Below are positions 59,890 through 64,000 of a stretch of 64,000 nt of DNA, piece by piece; position 1 is the stretch's first letter; each line of letters opens with the position of its first letter. Origin of the DNA: DAOTXR01 sp034435375. Lineage in GTDB: Bacteria > Chloroflexota > Anaerolineae > Aggregatilineales > UBA3940. Under the pieces are notes generated by a model. The model searched no databases. It worked only from the letters and a program-made list of their open reading frames with translations, and was not told the origin of the DNA. The stretch is taken from positions 62,001 through 126,000 of the forward strand of contig DAOTXR010000043.1 of NCBI GenBank assembly GCA_034435375.1, read 5' to 3'. A program made the position numbers and the translations under genes.

Positions 59890-62142
59890 TTACTCATGGC
59901 GGTCGCGGCGTCGGTCGCCCCCTCGGCTGCCGCCTCGGCCTCGGTCCCCCTCGCGACCACTGCGGTCGTTGCCTCTCCCTCTGCTGCGACCGCCCCGGTT
60001 GCCGCTGCGTGCCCGGTCGCGCTCCTGCGCCTCTTCTACTGACCAGCCCTCCAGCACAGCCTGACGACTCAACCGGATCTTGCCCTCTGGGTCGATGCCC
60101 GTCACCATCACCATGATCTCGTCACCAACCTGATACAGGTCGCTCGGTTTCTCTACCCGGTACGTATCAAGTTGGCTAACATGCACCATCCCATCGACAC
60201 CTGGCAGAATCTCCACAAACAGCCCGAAGGTCTCCACGCGCACCACCTTGCCGGTATAGATGCGCCCGATCTCCGGCGACTCGGTCAGCGCCTCGATCCG
60301 CGCCCGCGCTTCTTCTGCGCCCTCTGCACTCAGCGATGCAATGTAGATGGTGCCGTCCTCCTCAATGTGAATCTCGGCGCCAGTCTCAGACTGGATGGCC
60401 CGCACCGTCTCGCCGCCCTTGCCGATCACCGTGCGGATTTTCTCTGGGTTGATCTTGATGATCGTCATGCGTGGCGCAAATGGGCTTAGCTCAGCCCTCG
60501 GCGCAGGGATGACCTGCGTGATCACGTCCAACACCTGCAAGCGCGCCTCACGAGCCTGCTCCAGCGCCTCGGTCATGATCTCGTAGCTCAGCCCCTTGAT
60601 CTTGATGTCCATCTGCAGGGCTGTGATGCCTTCCGCCGTCCCCGCCACTTTGAAATCCATGTCTCCCAGATGGTCTTCCATCCCCTGGATGTCAGTCAGG
60701 ATGGCGTATCTCTGCCCATCCGTCACCAAGCCCATTGCAATCCCGGCCACCGGCCTTTTGATTGGCACCCCGGCGTCCATCAGCGCCAGAGTGCTCCCGC
60801 ACACCGACGCCATCGAGGTTGAACCGTTGGAACTCATCACCTCGCTCACCACGCGGATCGTGTAGGGAAAGGCATCCGCATCAGGCAGCACTGCCAACAG
60901 CGCGTTTTCGGCCAAAGCCCCGTGTCCAATCTCACGGCGTTTCGGCCCACGCAGCGGCCACACCTCACCCGTTGAGTAGGGGGGGAAGTTATAGTGATGC
61001 ATGTAGCGGCGTGCTTCGGCAGGCTCTAGCCCATCCATCTCCTGAGCATCGCCCAGCGTGCCCAGCGTGGCCACGCTTAGCACCTGAGTCTCGCCACGTT
61101 GAAACAGCCCTGATCCATGGGTGCGGGGGATGATCCCCACCTCGGCTGAGAGAGGACGAATCGTCCTCATATCGCGTCCGTCCGGGCGGATTCCCTCGTA
61201 CAGGATGCGACGCCGCACCTGCTCCTTGACCACATCGCTGATCACTTCCCGCACCTGGGAGAGCGTCTCAGCTAAGGCCTCCTGCTCTGGGCTGCTGTAC
61301 TCGGTCACCACCTGCTCGCGCAGGTCCTCGATTTCAGCGTTGCGGTCGTCACGGTCGTAGTACTCGCTCAAGATTTGATCGATCCGCTGCCTCACCCGGT
61401 CAGACACCGATTGCCGCAACGATTGGTCGACGGTGGCCACTTCGTAAGCCCGCTTCTCCTTGCCGATCTCGGCCCGCATGCGGTCCTGAAGCTCGATCAG
61501 GGGCTGCATCGCCGCGTGCCCGAACTTCAGCGCTTCCACCATGGTCGCCTCATCCACCTCACTCGCTTGACATTCAACCATGATGATTGCATCCCTGGTG
61601 CCTGCCATGCGCAAGTCCAGCCGCGACTCAGCCATCTGGGCGTAGGTCGGGTTGATCACAAACTGCCCCTCGATCATCCCTACACGCACCGCGCCTATCG
61701 GACCCTCCCACGGGATGTCCGAGATGTGCAATGCGGCGCTGGCTGCCACAATTGCCAGGATGTCGTGCTGATGCTCCTGGTCGTGCGACAACGGCAGCAG
61801 GATCACCTGCACATCGTTGCGCAGGTCTTTGGGGAACAGGGGCCGCAGCGGGCGGTCAGCCATGCGGGCAGTCAGGATGGCCGGCACCGGCGGACGTCCC
61901 TCGCGCCGGAACCAGCTCCCCGGAATGCGCCCTGCCGCGTACAACCGCTCTTCCAAGTCCACACTCAGGGGGAAGAAGTCCGTCCCTTCCCGTGGCCAGG
62001 GAGCCATCGTAGCCGTCGCCAGCAGCATCGTGTCGCCCTCGCGCACCGTTGCCGCGCCTCCGGCTTGCGGAGCCATTTTGCCGGTCTCCACGACGATCTC
62101 GCGATCGCCCACTCTGACCATGTATTGTCGTCTCTCACTCAT
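59890..62142 (-). CDS. pnp: Polyribonucleotide nucleotidyltransferase (PNPase)
   Basis: 750 residues, slightly long. Two RNase PH domains (about 1-215 and 310-535), with LSVDLEERLYAAGRIPGSWFRREGRP, RMADRPLRPLFP, IRPLSAEVGIIPRTHGSGLFQRGETQ and MDFKVAGTAEGITALQMDIK. A KH domain (about 545-610, IRTVIGKGGETVRAIQ), an S1 domain (about 615-690, YTGKVVRVETFGLFVEILPGVDGMVH) and an Arg/Gly/Ser-rich tail (about 708-750) follow. It degrades RNA 3' to 5' using phosphate. It is downstream of rpsO, the standard order, separated by a terminator-like hairpin. Confidence 0.98.
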   Translation of the reverse strand: MSERRQYMVRVGDREIVVETGKMAPQAGGAATVREGDTMLLATATMAPWPREGTDFFPLSVDLEERLYAAGRIPGSWFRREGRPPVPAILTARMADRPLRPLFPKDLRNDVQVILLPLSHDQEHQHDILAIVAASAALHISDIPWEGPIGAVRVGMIEGQFVINPTYAQMAESRLDLRMAGTRDAIIMVECQASEVDEATMVEALKFGHAAMQPLIELQDRMRAEIGKEKRAYEVATVDQSLRQSVSDRVRQRIDQILSEYYDRDDRNAEIEDLREQVVTEYSSPEQEALAETLSQVREVISDVVKEQVRRRILYEGIRPDGRDMRTIRPLSAEVGIIPRTHGSGLFQRGETQVLSVATLGTLGDAQEMDGLEPAEARRYMHHYNFPPYSTGEVWPLRGPKRREIGHGALAENALLAVLPDADAFPYTIRVVSEVMSSNGSTSMASVCGSTLALMDAGVPIKRPVAGIAMGLVTDGQRYAILTDIQGMEDHLGDMDFKVAGTAEGITALQMDIKIKGLSYEIMTEALEQAREARLQVLDVITQVIPAPRAELSPFAPRMTIIKINPEKIRTVIGKGGETVRAIQSETGAEIHIEEDGTIYIASLSAEGAEEARARIEALTESPEIGRIYTGKVVRVETFGLFVEILPGVDGMVHVSQLDTYRVEKPSDLYQVGDEIMVMVTGIDPEGKIRLSRQAVLEGWSVEEAQERDRARSGNRGGRSRGRGNDRSGREGDRGRGGSRGGDRRRDRHE

Positions 62143-62443
62143 ATTGTCCTTTTCCTCCGTGCAGCGTCTGTCATTGCCCGAAGGTCAGGGACTGGAAATC
62201 GGCATCAAGTCTTTGTGGCTTTTCCTCACTTGATGACGCTTTCCAATTCCTGTCCCTTCGGGCCTTCCGCTTGATCATGTCATACACTGGCGCTGTGCAC
62301 CAGCGTGAGTCTACCCGGACTCATCGAAAAAACAAGCAGCGGGGCGCAGCGATCCCCTGCGCCCCCGAGTGCCAGGCTGATGGATGCATCCCGCGCTGCT
62401 TTAAACGGCATCCTGATGGCGCGGGGATGAGAGGTGTTTTGAC
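62143..62443. other. rpsO-pnp intergenic region
   Basis: A 301-base gap holding one terminator-like hairpin (listed separately), a GAGTC/GACTC palindrome near 62310-62330, and the pnp leader. No gene is seen. Confidence 0.5.
62328..62365 (-). terminator. Terminator/attenuator between rpsO and pnp
   Basis: On the minus strand GGGGCGCAG pairs with CTGCGCCCC around a seven-base loop, then GCTGCTTGTTTTTT follows. The U-tract begins eight bases after the stem. It probably lets rpsO be made in excess of pnp. Confidence 0.65.
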
Positions 62444-62713
62444 CTATCGCCGCAGCCCCAGACGCCGGATCAGCGCTTTGTACTCCTCTGGCTGGGTGTT
62501 GCGCAGGTAGGCTAGCAGCCTGCGCCGCCGACCTACCAGTTGCTGCAGGCCCCGGCGAGTATGCTGGTCGTGCTTGTGGATTTGCAGATGCTCGATCAGA
62601 CGGTTGATGCGCTTCGTCATCATTGCGATCTGCACCTGGGCCGAGCCAGTATCGCCCTCGTGCGTGGCATACTCTTGCAGGATGGCTTGTTTCTCTTCTT
62701 TGCTCAGTGCCAT
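62444..62713 (-). CDS. rpsO: 30S ribosomal protein S15
   Basis: An 89-residue S15, the usual length: ALSKEEKQAILQEYATHEGDTGSAQVQIAMMTKRINRLIEHLQIHKHDQHTRRGLQQLVGRRRRLLAYLRNTQPEEYKALIRRLGLRR is the full standard protein in outline. It binds 16S rRNA early in 30S assembly. GAGGAGAG precedes the ATG. A consensus promoter lies 70 bases upstream. Confidence 0.98.
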   Translation of the reverse strand: MALSKEEKQAILQEYATHEGDTGSAQVQIAMMTKRINRLIEHLQIHKHDQHTRRGLQQLVGRRRRLLAYLRNTQPEEYKALIRRLGLRR

Positions 62714-62782
62714 GCGCTCTCCTCAATCAGTCGCCGGGCGGACAGGAGATGGCCCGCCGGTCGGTTTCTGACGAACGGGCAG

Positions 62783-62811
62783 AGTATACCGTGCCCCTCT
62801 GAGTGCTGCAA
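62783..62811 (-). promoter_or_regulatory. Promoter of rpsO
   Basis: On the minus strand TTGCAG, a 17-base spacer and TATACT, followed by the rpsO ATG about 70 bases on. Confidence 0.75.
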
Positions 62812-62946
62812 ACGACAGGATGCTGCGCCGCCAGGATCGCCCCCTTCGCGGCCTTCCGTCTTGCGTGCCAGACGTGGAACTTTTGGGGCCGCAAGATCGT
62901 AACTATAAGCAGCGAGACACACGAGTCATATGGGGGTAAATCCCCA

Positions 62947-62974
62947 TTGTTGGGAGAGACGAATGCCATACAAT
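62947..62974 (+). promoter_or_regulatory. Promoter of the 42-residue membrane peptide gene
   Basis: TTGTTG, a 16-base spacer and TACAAT, 98 bases before the ATG at 63073. Confidence 0.55.
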
Positions 62975-63072
62975 GCAAAGTAGGATCGTCGCCTACTCCA
63001 AACTCCAGGCCGCGTGGATCGCATGTTAATGGAATGACGGATACAGGTTCAGTGGTCACAAGGTGAAGCTAG

Positions 63073-63201
63073 ATGAGCAGCAAAGAAACAGTTAACCAGG
63101 TGGATCGTATTGACGACAGCGGACTGATCGCCGGGGCAGCCTCTCTGATGCTCTTCATCCTCGTCCTGATCGCCCTGGCATCGATCTTCATCGGGTTCTA
63201 G
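63073..63201 (+). CDS. 42-residue single-span membrane peptide
   Basis: A short reading frame, ATG to TAG. Residues 1-17 are polar and acidic (SSKETVNQVDRIDDSG). Residues 18-41 are one apolar helix (IAGAASLMLFILVLIALASIF). A promoter lies 98 bases upstream and a very strong terminator 44 bases downstream, so it is probably a real transcript. It may sit in the membrane with its N-terminus inside. I do not recognise it. Confidence 0.65.
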   Translation: MSSKETVNQVDRIDDSGLIAGAASLMLFILVLIALASIFIGF

Positions 63202-63244
63202 GGGACGATCCGTTTAAGTTCGGGGGCTTCGTAGTAGCAGTCAT

Positions 63245-63287
63245 GCGAACCGGGCCGGTGGGCTATCACCGGCCCGGTTCGCTTTTT
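63245..63287 (+). terminator. Strong rho-independent terminator
   Basis: GCGAACCGGGCCGGTG and its exact complement (16 pairs) surround a six-base loop and run into TTTTT. It ends the small membrane peptide transcript. The right arm overlaps the 3' end of the convergent murE gene, whose TGA (63266-63268) lies in the hairpin. Confidence 0.9.
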
Positions 63288-64000
63288 GACGCGGTAGGCA
63301 GAGTGCGAAGGGGCGATCCGCGCAGCGCAACACGCATGGCCTGGCGATCGTCCCACGGGTATTCAACCGTACCAAAGCACATGCTTTGCTCGTGACCCTT
63401 GCCGCATGCCATCACCACATCTCCAGGGCGGGCCAGCCGCGTGGCAAAGTAGATCGCTTCGCCTCGGTCGGGGATGCGCCAGAAGGTGCGCCCCTCGACG
63501 CCGCCCGCTTCCGCCGCAGCCTGAGCGCTGGCCGCCAGGATGTCGTCGAGCGACTCAGTGCGTGGATCCTCAGCAGTGATCACAGTCAGATCGGCCAGCT
63601 CAGCAGCGATACGGCCCATCATGGCGCGCTTCTGAGGATCGCGCAGGCCCGCACTGCCAAACACAACGATCACCCGGCCCGTGGGCGGGATCATCAGACG
63701 GGCAGCCTGGAGCGCCTGACGCAGGGCATTCGGTGTGTGGGCGAAATCGACCACAGCCAGAAAGCCCTGACCCTCGTCAATGCGTTCGAGGCGGCCCGGC
63801 ACGGCCTTGACTGCTTCAACGCCGGAGCGGATGGCTGTCGGGTCGATGTTCAGGCCAAGGGCAGCAGATACAGCCGCAAGGATGTTGCTGACGTTGAACG
63901 AACCCACCAGTAAAGTGTTCAGATCGAGCATCGCACCGCCCGGCAGATGGATGGAAAAGCGCGTGCAGGCAGACCCGTAGACGATGTCACTGGCAACGAC
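63266..64000 (-). CDS. murE: MurE-type UDP-MurNAc-tripeptide ligase, C-terminal part
   Basis: The frame is open from base 64000 to its stop at 63266, so the N-terminus lies beyond the right edge; 244 residues are visible. LVGSFNVSNILAAVSAALGLNID (end of the ligase core), VPGRLERIDEGQGFLAVVDFAHTPNALRQAL, VFGSAGLRDPQKRAMMG, TAEDPRTESLDDILA and CGKGHEQSMCFGTVEYPWDDRQAMR are the MurE central/C-terminal signature. It adds the third amino acid of the peptidoglycan stem peptide. The stop lies within the terminator hairpin of the opposing gene. The internal Met at 63931 is not the start. Confidence 0.92.
   Translation of the reverse strand, partial: VVASDIVYGSACTRFSIHLPGGAMLDLNTLLVGSFNVSNILAAVSAALGLNIDPTAIRSGVEAVKAVPGRLERIDEGQGFLAVVDFAHTPNALRQALQAARLMIPPTGRVIVVFGSAGLRDPQKRAMMGRIAAELADLTVITAEDPRTESLDDILAASAQAAAEAGGVEGRTFWRIPDRGEAIYFATRLARPGDVVMACGKGHEQSMCFGTVEYPWDDRQAMRVALRGSPLRTLPTASKSEPGR

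Larger units (their letters stand above)
62714..63072. other. Divergent regulatory region
   Basis: This 359-base gap between rpsO (minus) and a tiny membrane protein gene (plus) holds a promoter for each (listed). No gene is seen; an ORF at 62727-63059 on the minus strand crosses the rpsO promoter and is rejected. Confidence 0.55.

Noticed and set aside
62727..63059. 110-residue minus-strand ORF upstream of rpsO
   Set aside because: It covers the rpsO promoter and the opposing promoter and has no recognisable protein features.
1..64000. tRNA, rRNA, insertion sequences or phage genes
   Set aside because: I looked for conserved T-arm/anticodon patterns, transposase motifs and phage structural genes and found none convincing; a tRNA search tool would settle the first point.

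Overview
The window is high-GC bacterial chromosome with tight, often overlapping gene runs, many GTG or TTG starts and good Shine-Dalgarno sites. The organism is most likely a member of the Chloroflexota (Anaerolineae-like), by inference. The support is indirect: Pro/Thr-rich stalk proteins with one membrane span, a sortase, LCP and SH3b surface proteins, an archaeal-type methionine adenosyltransferase, and a Ser/Thr kinase-like protein joined to a sulfatase-modifying-factor fold. No rRNA or tRNA gene, CRISPR array, transposase or phage gene was recognised.

Layout. (1) 1-6.8 kb, minus strand: a large unrecognised protein cut by the left edge, a predicted pseudokinase with an external FGE-type domain, an AT-rich intergenic region full of hairpins, a small coiled-coil protein, and a HEAT-repeat/LytR-CpsA-Psr fusion. 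(2) 6.8-28.1 kb, minus strand: a long surface-polysaccharide locus. It holds seven GT4-type glycosyltransferases, a GT-B-like transferase, a sulfotransferase, FkbM and two other methyltransferases, a nonulosonic (sialic-like) acid synthase with an extra TIM-barrel domain, its CMP-sugar synthetase, a hexapeptide acetyltransferase, a Wzm/Wzt-type ABC exporter, a stalked surface protein and a FlaA1/WbpM-type 4,6-dehydratase. (3) 28.4-42 kb: a second polysaccharide block, mainly plus strand. It holds a Wzz/BY-kinase co-polymerase, an O-antigen ligase/polymerase-like membrane protein, GT4 and GT2 enzymes, a methyltransferase, two polyprenyl-phosphate sugar-1-phosphate transferases and a DegT aminotransferase. 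(4) 42-64 kb: general genes. These include a ParB-like protein, a phosphoesterase, an archaeal-type methionine adenosyltransferase behind a SAM-I riboswitch, a LOG-family protein, a TPR protein, thioredoxin, a P-loop kinase, an SH3b/glycosidase, a GH13 enzyme, GNAT acetyltransferases, a flavoprotein, malic enzyme, an AI-2E-type permease, a sortase, rpsO-pnp, a 42-residue membrane peptide and the C-terminal part of murE.

How the genes work together. Regions 2 and 3 together can activate, modify (amino, acetyl, methyl, sulfo and nonulosonic acid groups), assemble, export and length-control a cell-surface glycan. The LCP protein could attach it to the wall. The most striking regulatory element is the complete SAM-I riboswitch (promoter, aptamer, alternative terminator) in front of an archaeal-type SAM synthetase. 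The most striking protein-level novelties are domain fusions: pseudokinase-FGE, HEAT-LCP and NeuB-SAF-TIM barrel.
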